From: an uncultured Acidobacteriota bacterium
GTDB lineage: Bacteria; Acidobacteriota; JAAYUB01
Direction of reading: 5' to 3'
Assembly: GCA_937925645.1 (NCBI GenBank)
Contig: CALAMB010000412.1
Span: 1-13,713, forward strand
Length of the DNA stretch: 13,713 nucleotides
Part shown: piece after piece, positions 8,201 through 13,713 of the stretch
How positions within the stretch are numbered: the first letter of the stretch is position 1
How the letters are laid out: every line of letters begins with the position of its first letter
Made by a program: the position numbers and the translations under genes
The notes under the pieces: model-generated
The model's database searches: none
The model's input: only the letters and a program-made list of their open reading frames with translations
What the model was told of the DNA's origin: nothing

Positions 8201-8668
8201 ACCGTTCCGCTCGGCGCGGTGGGGACCGTCTTCGGCCTGGCGTTCACGGCCACGCCGGTGAGCGTGATGGTGTTCATCGGGATCATCGTGCTGGTGGGCA
8301 TCGTGGTCAACAATGCGATTGTTCTCGTCGACTACACCAACCAGCTCCGGGCCCAGGGCCTGCCCAAGCGGGAGGCGCTGGTGGCCGCCGGCCAGGTGCG
8401 GCTCCGGCCGATCCTGATGACCACCCTCACCACGGTGCTGGGGCTGCTGCCGATGTCGCTGGGGTTGGGGGAAGGCGCGGAGATCCGCTCGCCCATGGCC
8501 ATCACCGTCATGAGCGGTCTGTTGTTCTCGACTCTCCTCACGCTTATCGTCATTCCGGTGGTTTACGAAGCCGTGGACCGCCGGATCACCGCCGCCGACC
8601 AAGCGATTCCGGCACCCTCGAGCGCGCCCGATGCGCTGACCGGAATGCAGCCAACCCCCTGCGCGTGA
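5297..8668 (+). CDS. RND efflux transporter permease subunit 1 (AcrB/MdtB superfamily)
   Basis: This is a 1123-aa inner-membrane permease of the RND superfamily, expected to export small molecules using the ion gradient. ATG 5297 follows AGGAGG. The N-terminus has RPVTVSMFVVAVILFG (TM1), then LLPDISYPSLTVDT and PEEIESLITQPVEEAVG, classic RND porter-domain sequence. TM4 reads GIGMLVDNSIVVLEAI, with Asp399 at the AcrB D407 position and Asn400 at the D408 position. TM10 reads GIVVNNAIVLVDY, with Asn1005 where AcrB has Lys940. The two homologous halves are both present. The cytoplasmic linker between TM6 and TM7 (about residues 490-594) is roughly 105 residues, against about 40 in AcrB; it is basic and helix-prone. 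The gene ends 9 nt before the second permease, indicating tight co-expression. Substrate unknown; heavy-metal (CzcA/CusA) specificity is not indicated. Confidence 0.93.
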   Translation: MNYIRGAIHRPVTVSMFVVAVILFGIVSLDRLALNLLPDISYPSLTVDTAYADAAPEEIESLITQPVEEAVGVVSGLTRISSVSRPGQSEVVLEFNWKTDMDLAVLDVREKLDFVELPRDADKPVILRFDPSRDPIMRVRLQGLSDLRQLRFFAEKELKKNLEAMDGVAAIKVVGGLEEEIQINIDEKKLAELNIPITLVTDILQRENLNMASGSLYDQDSSYMVRTLNEFKSLDEMRRIIVRDEGGRQIRLEDIAEVVRGAKDREVIARLDGRESVEVSIYKEGDANTVTVARTVARRLTSLKDSKIIPANVSYAIVANQAEFIEHAIDEVRGNAWLGGLLATAILFLFLKDVRSTLMIGLSIPISIMATFALMYQTDLTLNIMSLGGIALGIGMLVDNSIVVLEAIDRHKRSGLELAEAVYRGTREVSLAVTASTLTTVAVFLPLVFVEGVAGQLFKDQALTITYSLLASLVIALTVLPMLMAVRFRRPEELYVPEPAATNTAPTERPLSRRALLRPLQRTVRWLGRGLRAAFRFAFGATVHVILTDLRGIFRWVGGLAKRAIGPVFAPFDRAFAALQRAYPSGLRLALDHKALVVTATLLLSLTAAGLYATLGTELIPPLTQGEFTFEIQLPEGTSLEYTNRLTQDLESRIRQYPDVQTVFSSVGGSNENQFARQVRKENTATVYIAMKDRLDKAAEARCLDRIRTDLDTLPEVTYTFSRPAHFTFKRPVEVEVVTYDLDRLQAISRQVTGILSGINGLSDIKTTAEMGNPEIHVIFDRERLARLGLDENQVARVIRNKIRGDVATRFKEQDKQIDIMVRASESDRTTVAQISELVINAAAAGNAAGVPALAAGGVSIKLGSVARVIMARGPNEIHHIKSSRAAVVSANLSGRDLGSVSAEINRELQRLAPELPQDATAALGGQNEELQTAYRSLLFALGLAAFLVYLVMAAQFESLVHPFIIMFTVPLGAVGTVFGLAFTATPVSVMVFIGIIVLVGIVVNNAIVLVDYTNQLRAQGLPKREALVAAGQVRLRPILMTTLTTVLGLLPMSLGLGEGAEIRSPMAITVMSGLLFSTLLTLIVIPVVYEAVDRRITAADQAIPAPSSAPDALTGMQPTPCA

Positions 8669-8670
8669 GG
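8667..8670 (+). promoter_or_regulatory. Ribosome-binding site overlapping the stop codon of permease 1
   Basis: GAGG at 8667-8670 overlaps the TGA stop (8666-8668) of the first permease and lies 7 nt before the ATG of the second. Ribosomes ending on the first gene would sit on this site, so translational coupling of the two permeases is likely. That would favour matched amounts of the two subunits. Confidence 0.55.
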
Positions 8671-8677
8671 TGCGGTC

Positions 8678-11600
8678 ATGAACCTGTCCGCGTTCTCCAT
8701 CAAGTCGCCGGTGACCGTCTGCATGATCCTGCTGTGCTTTCTCGTCCTGGGCGGCATTTCCATCCTGAAGATTCCCATGATCCTGCTCCCCGAGCTCGAT
8801 TTCCCCCAGGTGGAAGTCTTCGTGCCCTATCCGAACGCCTCGCCGGAGCAGGTGGAGCGATCCATCACCAAGCCCCTCGAAGAGGCGCTGGCCACGGTGG
8901 CCCATCTCAAGACCATGAACGCCACCTCCCAGTCCGACGGGAGCTACATCAGCCTCGAGTTCGACTGGGGCCTCGACATCGACGTCATCCGCACGGAGAT
9001 CCGCGAGAAGGTGGAACAGGCCCGCGTCGACTTGCCCGACGATGTGGACCACATTTTCGTCCGCAACTTTCGATCCAGCGACATTCCCATCATCGAAGGC
9101 CGCATCTCGTCGGGCCGGGATCTGCGCGGCAGTTACGACTTCCTCAACCATAAAATCAAAAAACCCCTCGAGCGAATTCCGGGCGTCGCCGAAGTCCAGA
9201 TCGGCGGCGTGACCAAGCGGCAGATTTCCATCGACCTGCGCATGGCCGACATTCAGAAGTACCGGGTGGATGTGGGGCGCATCTTCCGCCGTCTGGACAG
9301 CGCCAACCTGAACGTGTCCATGGGTCGGGTGCGCGACGGCGGCGAACGGTTCGGCGTCCTGGCCCAGAACGCCTTGTCCGATTTGGAGACCATCCGCAAT
9401 TTCCCCGTCAACGACCGGGGCCTCCGGCTGCTCGATATCGCCGACATCAACTACGACGAGCCCCCGCTCGATTACGGCCGCCATCTCAACGGCGACTACG
9501 CCATCGCGGTGACTGTTCTGAAGGCGTCCGATGCCAACATCGTGGAGACCGTGCGCGCCGTCCGGCAGAAGATCAGCCAGATCAACCAGGAACCCGCTCT
9601 CAAAGGCATCCAGCTTCTGGTCTGGCACGACTCCGCCGAAGAGATCACCAAGGCGCTCAGCGGTCTGCTGGAGTCCGGCTTCTACGGCTCCCTGCTGGCG
9701 GTGGGCGTCCTGTTCATGTTTCTGCGCCGGATCGGCGCCACCCTGGTGGTGGGGTTCGCCATTCCATTTTCCATCATTTCCGCGGTGGGCATCCTCTTCC
9801 TCTCGGGCGGCACCCTCAACGTCCTGTCCATGATGGGCCTGATGCTGTCGGCCGGCATGCTGGTGGACAACGCCGTGGTGGCGCTGGAATCGATCTTCCG
9901 GCACCTGGAGAAAGGCAAAACCCGGCTGGAGGCGGCCCAGGTGGGTTCCCGCGAGGTGATCAAGGCCGTTGTGGCGTCCACGATGACGTCGATCATCATC
10001 TTCGTCCCCCTGATCTTCGGGCGGCAGACCGAGTTTTCCACCTGGCTGGGGGAAGTCGGTATTTCCATCATCATCGCGCTGGGCTGCTCCCTGTTCGTGT
10101 CGCTGGCGTTCATCCCGCTGTCCATGGCCCGTTTCATCAAGATCCGCCCGCCCAAGGTCGAATCCACCCGGACCGCGCTGGCCCGCGGCTACGGACGTGC
10201 CCTCGACTGGACCCTGCGCCACCGCGCGCTGACCACTCTGGGCATCCTGCTGGTGGTGGTCCTGGCCGTCGTGCCGTTCCAGATGCTGCCCGACAACACG
10301 CCCGAAGCGCAGGAGATGCGCGACCTGCGGATCCAGTACGAGTTTACGGAAAACTACCACTACGCCGTCATCGAGCAGACCTACGTCAACCCCGTCGAGG
10401 CCTACCTGTTCCGCAACAAGCAGCCATGGAAGATCAAGGACGTGTACAGCTTCTACAACAATGGCAGCGCCTTCACGCAGGTCTACTTCGATCAGGCCCG
10501 CCTGGTGGCCGGTGAGGCCTCCAAGATCCGCGATCTGATCGGCGAGAAACTGCCGGTTATCCCCGGCGCCCGCATCAGCCTGGGGCGGATGCGCGGCGTC
10601 GACACCGCCAACTGGGTGGGCGTCAACCTGTACGGCGACGACACCCAGACGCTCAACGGCCTCTTGCTCGAGGCCAAGCGACTGTTCCGCGCCAACGCCA
10701 CGGTCAAGGAGGTGCACACCGCGCAGGAGCGGGGCCTGGAGGAAGTCCAAATCCGGCTCGACCGCGAACGGGCGGCCAGATACGGCATCAGCGCCCAGAC
10801 GATCGGGCAGGTGCTGGCCATCGTGCTTCGCGGCCGCGAGGTGCGCGGTTTCCACTCAGACGAAGGCGAAGTGGAAATCTGGGTTCGGCTGCGGGAGACG
10901 GACCGCAAGAACCTGGATGACCTGCGGCGCGTCATCGTGGGCGGAAGCCCCGACGGCGGAGACATCCTCCTGTCGCACGTCGCCGATCTGGACATCATCA
11001 AGACCGCCCAGTCCATCGAGCGGGAGGATCGTCGGACCCGCGCCTACATCGGCGTCATCTGCGGCCTGGAGAACCGGGACGAGAGCCGGAAGCTTGTCAC
11101 CGACATCATGAACAGCGTCCGGCTGCCCATGGGATACACCTGGAGCTTCGACCGCTGGGTGGCGGAGCAGGACAGCGGCCAGCAGGAGTTTTTGTTCAAC
11201 ATGCTGCTCGCCCTGTTCATGGTCTATTTCGTGATGGCCTCCCTGTTCGAAAGCCTGGCCCACCCGTTCGCCATCATGTTCTCACTGCCGTTCGCCTTCG
11301 TCGGCGTGGCCGTTTTCCTGTGGATCACCCACACGCCTTTCAACTTCATGGCCCAGATCGGCTTGCTCATCCTGATCGGCGTGGTGGTGAACAACGGCAT
11401 CGTGCTCATCGATCACGTCAACAACTACCGGCGCCAGGGGCTGACTCGCGTCCAGGCGATCCGCGAGGGGTGCCTGGAGCGGCTCCGTCCCATCCTGATG
11501 ACCGCCGGAACCACCGTGGTGGGTCTGCTGCCGCTGGCCTACGGCAACACCAGCATTTTCAACGCCCGGTATTTTCCCATGGCTCGGACGGTGATGGGCG

Positions 11601-11755
11601 GACTCATCGCGTCCACCGTCCTGACCCTGCTGGTGCTGCCCACCGTGTATTCGCTCATCGACGACCTCGCGCTGGCGGCGCGGCGATTGTGGCTGCGCAC
11701 CCGGCCGGCGCCGGCGGAACCGCCGTCTGGACCGGCCCCTGAGCGGGCGACCTGA
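8678..11755 (+). CDS. RND efflux transporter permease subunit 2 (AcrB/MdtC superfamily)
   Basis: This is a 1025-aa RND permease of the usual AcrB-like length. The N-terminus has SIKSPVTVCMILLCFLVLGG (TM1), then PELDFPQVEVFVPYPNASPEQVE and an ITKPLEEAL block typical of the first porter subdomain. TM4 reads SAGMLVDNAVVALESIFRH, with Asp397-Asn398 at the AcrB D407-D408 positions. TM10 reads GVVVNNGIVLIDHVNNY, with Asn905 at the AcrB Lys940 position. The TM6-TM7 linker is short, unlike in permease 1. The protein diverges strongly from permease 1 in the porter domains, so the pair is not a recent duplication. Together with the adaptor this resembles MdtABC, where two different permeases assemble into one trimer. 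An intrinsic terminator follows 28 nt after the stop. No outer-membrane factor gene follows. Confidence 0.92.
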   Translation: MNLSAFSIKSPVTVCMILLCFLVLGGISILKIPMILLPELDFPQVEVFVPYPNASPEQVERSITKPLEEALATVAHLKTMNATSQSDGSYISLEFDWGLDIDVIRTEIREKVEQARVDLPDDVDHIFVRNFRSSDIPIIEGRISSGRDLRGSYDFLNHKIKKPLERIPGVAEVQIGGVTKRQISIDLRMADIQKYRVDVGRIFRRLDSANLNVSMGRVRDGGERFGVLAQNALSDLETIRNFPVNDRGLRLLDIADINYDEPPLDYGRHLNGDYAIAVTVLKASDANIVETVRAVRQKISQINQEPALKGIQLLVWHDSAEEITKALSGLLESGFYGSLLAVGVLFMFLRRIGATLVVGFAIPFSIISAVGILFLSGGTLNVLSMMGLMLSAGMLVDNAVVALESIFRHLEKGKTRLEAAQVGSREVIKAVVASTMTSIIIFVPLIFGRQTEFSTWLGEVGISIIIALGCSLFVSLAFIPLSMARFIKIRPPKVESTRTALARGYGRALDWTLRHRALTTLGILLVVVLAVVPFQMLPDNTPEAQEMRDLRIQYEFTENYHYAVIEQTYVNPVEAYLFRNKQPWKIKDVYSFYNNGSAFTQVYFDQARLVAGEASKIRDLIGEKLPVIPGARISLGRMRGVDTANWVGVNLYGDDTQTLNGLLLEAKRLFRANATVKEVHTAQERGLEEVQIRLDRERAARYGISAQTIGQVLAIVLRGREVRGFHSDEGEVEIWVRLRETDRKNLDDLRRVIVGGSPDGGDILLSHVADLDIIKTAQSIEREDRRTRAYIGVICGLENRDESRKLVTDIMNSVRLPMGYTWSFDRWVAEQDSGQQEFLFNMLLALFMVYFVMASLFESLAHPFAIMFSLPFAFVGVAVFLWITHTPFNFMAQIGLLILIGVVVNNGIVLIDHVNNYRRQGLTRVQAIREGCLERLRPILMTAGTTVVGLLPLAYGNTSIFNARYFPMARTVMGGLIASTVLTLLVLPTVYSLIDDLALAARRLWLRTRPAPAEPPSGPAPERAT

Positions 11756-11783
11756 TATCCCGAACCTGCATGACCGATTCATC

Positions 11784-11813
11784 CCGCGCGCCGTACGGCG
11801 CGCGGTTCTTTTT
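11784..11813 (+). terminator. Strong intrinsic terminator of the efflux operon
   Basis: Bases 11784-11805 form a perfect 22-nt palindrome centred on CCGTACGG, giving a stem of about 9 GC-rich pairs with a GTAC loop. TTCTTTTT follows immediately at 11806-11813. It lies 28 nt after the stop of the second permease. It should insulate the BlaI-M56 unit from read-through. Confidence 0.92.
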
Positions 11814-11855
11814 GGCCGACTCGAAAAATAATGAAACCCGGCTCCCGGATCCGGC

Positions 11856-11932
11856 GTATTAATATTAAGAAATTAGTTGACAAGAAACGCCCGGCGGACG
11901 ACAATCGAAATCGAAGTATTAAATAATTAGTT
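11856..11932 (+). promoter_or_regulatory. Repeated AT-rich motifs flanking the promoter, candidate BlaI operator
   Basis: GTATTAA occurs at 11856-11862 and 11916-11922, and AATTAGTT occurs at 11871-11878 and 11925-11932, in the same order each time. The first set also contains the perfect palindrome TTAATATTAA (11859-11868). The first AATTAGTT overlaps the -35 by two bases; the second set lies just downstream of the predicted transcription start and ends next to the ribosome-binding site. BlaI/MecI proteins bind dyads in their own promoters, so autorepression here is a reasonable inference. The motif does not match the TACA/TGTA core known from staphylococci. Confidence 0.45.
11877..11905 (+). 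promoter_or_regulatory. Sigma-70-type promoter of the BlaI-M56 operon
   Basis: TTGACA at 11877-11882 is a perfect -35 element. After exactly 17 nt, GACAAT at 11900-11905 matches the -10 consensus at 4 of 6 positions, including A2, A5 and T6. Transcription would start near 11912, leaving a leader of about 38 nt before the ATG. The surrounding 100 nt are AT-rich in an otherwise GC-rich window, which supports a real promoter region. Confidence 0.7.
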
Positions 11933-11934
11933 AT

Positions 11935-11939
11935 AAGGA
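11935..11939 (+). promoter_or_regulatory. Ribosome-binding site of the BlaI-family gene
   Basis: AAGGA at 11935-11939 lies 10 nt before the ATG at 11950. It directly follows the second repeat set, so a repressor bound there would cover the start of the leader. Confidence 0.6.
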
Positions 11940-11949
11940 TGCGAATTCA

Positions 11950-12339
11950 ATGGCCCGCAAGAAATCACTCACCCTCACTGATGCGGAATTGAAGATCATG
12001 GATGTGCTGTGGGAGCGCCGCGCCGCGACGGTGGGCGACGTGGTGGCCGCCCTGAACGCCGAGCAGGGATGGGCCTACAACACCGTCTTGACCTTCCTCC
12101 GCATCCTGGAGGACAAGGGGTATGTCCGGCACACCAAGCAGGGTCGCGCATTTCTGTACCATCCGGCGACCGAACGGACGGACGCGCGCCGCAGCGCCCT
12201 GCGACATCTTGTCAGCCGGTTCTTCGACGGATCGCCGGAGCAATTAGTCATGAACCTCCTGGAACAGGAGTCGCTTTCCGGCGAGGAATTGGCCCGCATC
12301 CGGGAACTGATCGACCGGGGTGACACCGAGGATTCGTGA
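11950..12339 (+). CDS. BlaI/MecI/CopY family transcriptional repressor
   Basis: This is a 129-aa winged-helix repressor, close to the usual 120-130 aa of the family. It starts with LTLTDAELKIMDVLW, the typical first helix, continues with a TVGDVVAALN helix, the recognition helix region around YNTVLTFLRILEDKGYV (about residues 43-59), and a wing ending GRAFLYHP. The C-terminal dimerisation part contains LVMNLL at 99-104. Its Asn102-Leu103 aligns with the Asn101-Phe102 bond at which staphylococcal BlaI is cut, so proteolytic inactivation is plausible. The stop TGA overlaps the ATG of the M56 peptidase gene by one base, the standard blaI-blaR arrangement. It probably represses its own operon through the AT-rich repeats upstream. 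Other targets, including the efflux operon, are not shown by the sequence. Confidence 0.95.
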   Translation: MARKKSLTLTDAELKIMDVLWERRAATVGDVVAALNAEQGWAYNTVLTFLRILEDKGYVRHTKQGRAFLYHPATERTDARRSALRHLVSRFFDGSPEQLVMNLLEQESLSGEELARIRELIDRGDTEDS

Positions 12340-13713
12340 TGGAGCTGAACTACGTGCTGCAAGCCCTGTCCCGCCATGCGGCCGCCGGCCTGATCAACGG
12401 ACTGGCCGCCGGCGCCATGCTGACCCTCGGGGTGGCGGTGGTGCTCCGATTCTTCCGCCGCCTGAGCGCGGGCACCCGCTACGCGGTCTGGTGGATCACG
12501 CTGGCGGCGGTGGTCGGCCTGACCGTCGGCTTCACGGCTGTGTCCATGGCGCCGTCGGCGACGGACCCGATCCCGGCTCGAGGCACGTCGATAGCCGGCG
12601 CGCCCTCGCAATCAGCCGGCCGCCTGACAGCCGCATCGTTTTCGCGCGGTTCGCGCCTCGCCTCGCCGGTTCAACTGGCGGAAGGTGCCGCGGAATCGAC
12701 CGCGCGATGGTCGCCGCTGATCGTCACCGACAACGGTTGGGTCGCGGTGTTGGTCATCGGGTGGGCGGCTGGTGCCGTCTGGGGGTTGATCCGCCTCGGC
12801 TGCCAGTGGCTGAAGCTCAGCCGCTTCAAACGGCGCGCCCGGCCCATCACGCTGGATTCCCGGCTGGCGGAGGAACTCGCAGCCCGCGAGGTGGCGGTCC
12901 GCCGAATCTTCCGCCTGGCGGTGGCCCCGGGGATCACTGTACCAACCGTCGCCGGCTTCCGGCGCCCCCTCATCCTCATCCCCGAATCCATGAGCACCCG
13001 ATTGACCGTCGAAGAATTCCGTCAGGTCGTGCTGCACGAAGCGGCTCACCTGCGCCGTTGGGACGATTGGGCCAACCTGCTGCAGCAGGTGATGGCGGCC
13101 CTGTTCTTCTGCCAACCGGCGGTACGCTGGATCGGCCGTCGTCTGTCCGAGGAGCGCGAGATCGCCTGCGACGACTGGGTGGTCTCCGTCACCGGCCGCC
13201 GCCGTTCATATATTCTGTGCCTGTCCCGGGTGCTGGAGCTCGCCGCCGGCGCCGGCGCCGTCCTCCCCGCGCCCGGCGCGGTGCACAACCGCCAGATCCT
13301 CAGAAGGAGAATTGAAATGCTACTCGACAAAAATCGCAATCATAATCCGCAACCCAGCCGCTGGCTGCTGCTTGGCGCCATCGGTCTGTTGGGTTTGACC
13401 GCGTTCCTGTTCGCCCGCGAGCTGCAGTTCCTGCAGATCGCGGAACCGGATATTCCGTCCCCGCCGGCGGTGACCTGCGCCGCCAACAACATCGTCCCGC
13501 TCGATGCTTACAATGTTTCGACGGCGCCGGGCGACGATCCGAAACCGGCACCGGCGGCCAGCGACAAGACCAGACTGAAAACCGAGCAGGCCGCCGCCGA
13601 AAAGCAGCACCTGGAGCTTGAGACGCGCCGGGAGCAGCTCGAAAAGAAGATGCAATTCCTGGAGCAGAAGGTCGATGCGGTCGGCCAGCAGATCAGCGAG
13701 GTGATCCAGGCCA
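12339..13713 (+). CDS. M56 family (BlaR1/MecR1-like) membrane zinc metallopeptidase, 3' end outside window
   Basis: The frame is open from ATG 12339 to the window edge, 458 residues. The start overlaps the repressor stop (TGATG), with GAGGA at 12328-12332 as ribosome-binding site. Topology follows BlaR1: TM1 about 17-36, TM2 about 49-70, a loop of some 60 residues, TM3 about 134-153, a cytoplasmic peptidase domain, then TM4 342-359. The zinc site is intact: HEAAH at 233-237 and EREIACDD with Glu274, 41 residues after the first His, as in BlaR1. It should sense a periplasmic signal and trigger repressor cleavage. After TM4 come a Pro/Ala-rich stretch and, from about 412 to 458, a regular coiled coil (hydrophobic residues at 427, 434, 438, 441, 445, 448, 452, 455). 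No penicillin-binding motif is visible, though the gene continues beyond the window. Confidence 0.92.
   Translation, partial: MELNYVLQALSRHAAAGLINGLAAGAMLTLGVAVVLRFFRRLSAGTRYAVWWITLAAVVGLTVGFTAVSMAPSATDPIPARGTSIAGAPSQSAGRLTAASFSRGSRLASPVQLAEGAAESTARWSPLIVTDNGWVAVLVIGWAAGAVWGLIRLGCQWLKLSRFKRRARPITLDSRLAEELAAREVAVRRIFRLAVAPGITVPTVAGFRRPLILIPESMSTRLTVEEFRQVVLHEAAHLRRWDDWANLLQQVMAALFFCQPAVRWIGRRLSEEREIACDDWVVSVTGRRRSYILCLSRVLELAAGAGAVLPAPGAVHNRQILRRRIEMLLDKNRNHNPQPSRWLLLGAIGLLGLTAFLFARELQFLQIAEPDIPSPPAVTCAANNIVPLDAYNVSTAPGDDPKPAPAASDKTRLKTEQAAAEKQHLELETRREQLEKKMQFLEQKVDAVGQQISEVIQA

Noticed and set aside
7244..10855. A 1203-codon open frame on the minus strand opposite both RND permeases
   Set aside because: It lies antisense to two clear RND genes, crosses their junction, has a repetitive D/H/G/Q-rich composition typical of the reverse complement of GC-rich genes, and shows no recognisable domain.
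5297..11755. Heavy-metal RND (CusA/CzcA) identity for the permeases
   Set aside because: TM4 and TM10 sequences and the adaptor fit drug/hydrophobe-type RND pumps, and no metal-binding Met/His clusters or metal-responsive regulators were seen nearby.
13236..13280. GCCGGC-rich tandem stretch in the M56 gene
   Set aside because: It encodes an Ala-Gly run inside a continuous frame; simple GC-rich coding bias explains it.
12320..13315. A 331-codon + strand open frame over the M56 gene
   Set aside because: It is out of frame with the M56 peptidase, whose HEAAH and EREIACDD motifs and TM pattern identify the true frame; the shadow is Arg/Pro/Gly-rich.
12339..13713. Reading the BlaI/M56 pair as a beta-lactam resistance sensor
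   Set aside because: No beta-lactamase or penicillin-binding domain is visible in the window; BlaI/M56 pairs occur widely outside beta-lactam resistance, so the specific call is not supported.

Overview
The window is GC-rich and tightly packed, with every gene on the + strand. It looks like the chromosome of a Gram-negative-type (diderm) bacterium: it carries RND efflux pumps with a periplasmic adaptor, a periplasmic solute-binding protein and a BlaI/M56 regulatory pair. The combination of high GC, a histidine-lyase-family gene, UPF0371/DUF1846 and a BlaI-M56 pair would fit Acidobacteriota or a similar deep-branching lineage. That placement is a guess from content, not from a marker gene.

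Layout. (1) 1-432 is the C-terminal end of a histidine/aromatic amino acid ammonia-lyase (HutH family), followed by a 10-bp hairpin. (2) 502-2070 is an exported family-5 (peptide/nickel type) solute-binding protein with no permease or ATPase gene beside it. (3) 2162-3676 is a 504-aa UPF0371/DUF1846 protein that starts at GTG. It is flanked on both sides by an 8-bp dyad with the octamer GCTTGACG at or in its loop. (4) 3898-11755 is a three-gene efflux operon: membrane fusion protein, RND permease 1 and RND permease 2. It closes with a strong intrinsic terminator at 11784-11813. No outer-membrane channel gene is present. (5) 11856-11949 is an AT-rich promoter/operator island, unlike its GC-rich surroundings. 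It drives a BlaI/MecI-family repressor (11950-12339), whose stop codon overlaps the start of an M56 (BlaR1-like) membrane zinc peptidase running off the right edge.

How the genes work together. The adaptor and the two permeases should form an inner-membrane pump, possibly with a heteromeric permease trimer as in MdtABC, borrowing an outer-membrane channel encoded elsewhere. The repressor and M56 peptidase should form a signal-cleavage switch: a periplasmic cue activates the peptidase, which leads to loss of the repressor and derepression of the pair itself and perhaps other genes. The sensor part visible here is a coiled coil, not the start of a recognisable penicillin-binding domain, so the cue may not be a beta-lactam. 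The terminator and separate promoter argue that the efflux operon and the BlaI-M56 pair are separate transcription units. Regulation of one by the other is possible but not shown.

No tRNA, rRNA, CRISPR array, insertion sequence or attachment site was seen. No gene-free stretch exceeds 300 bases.
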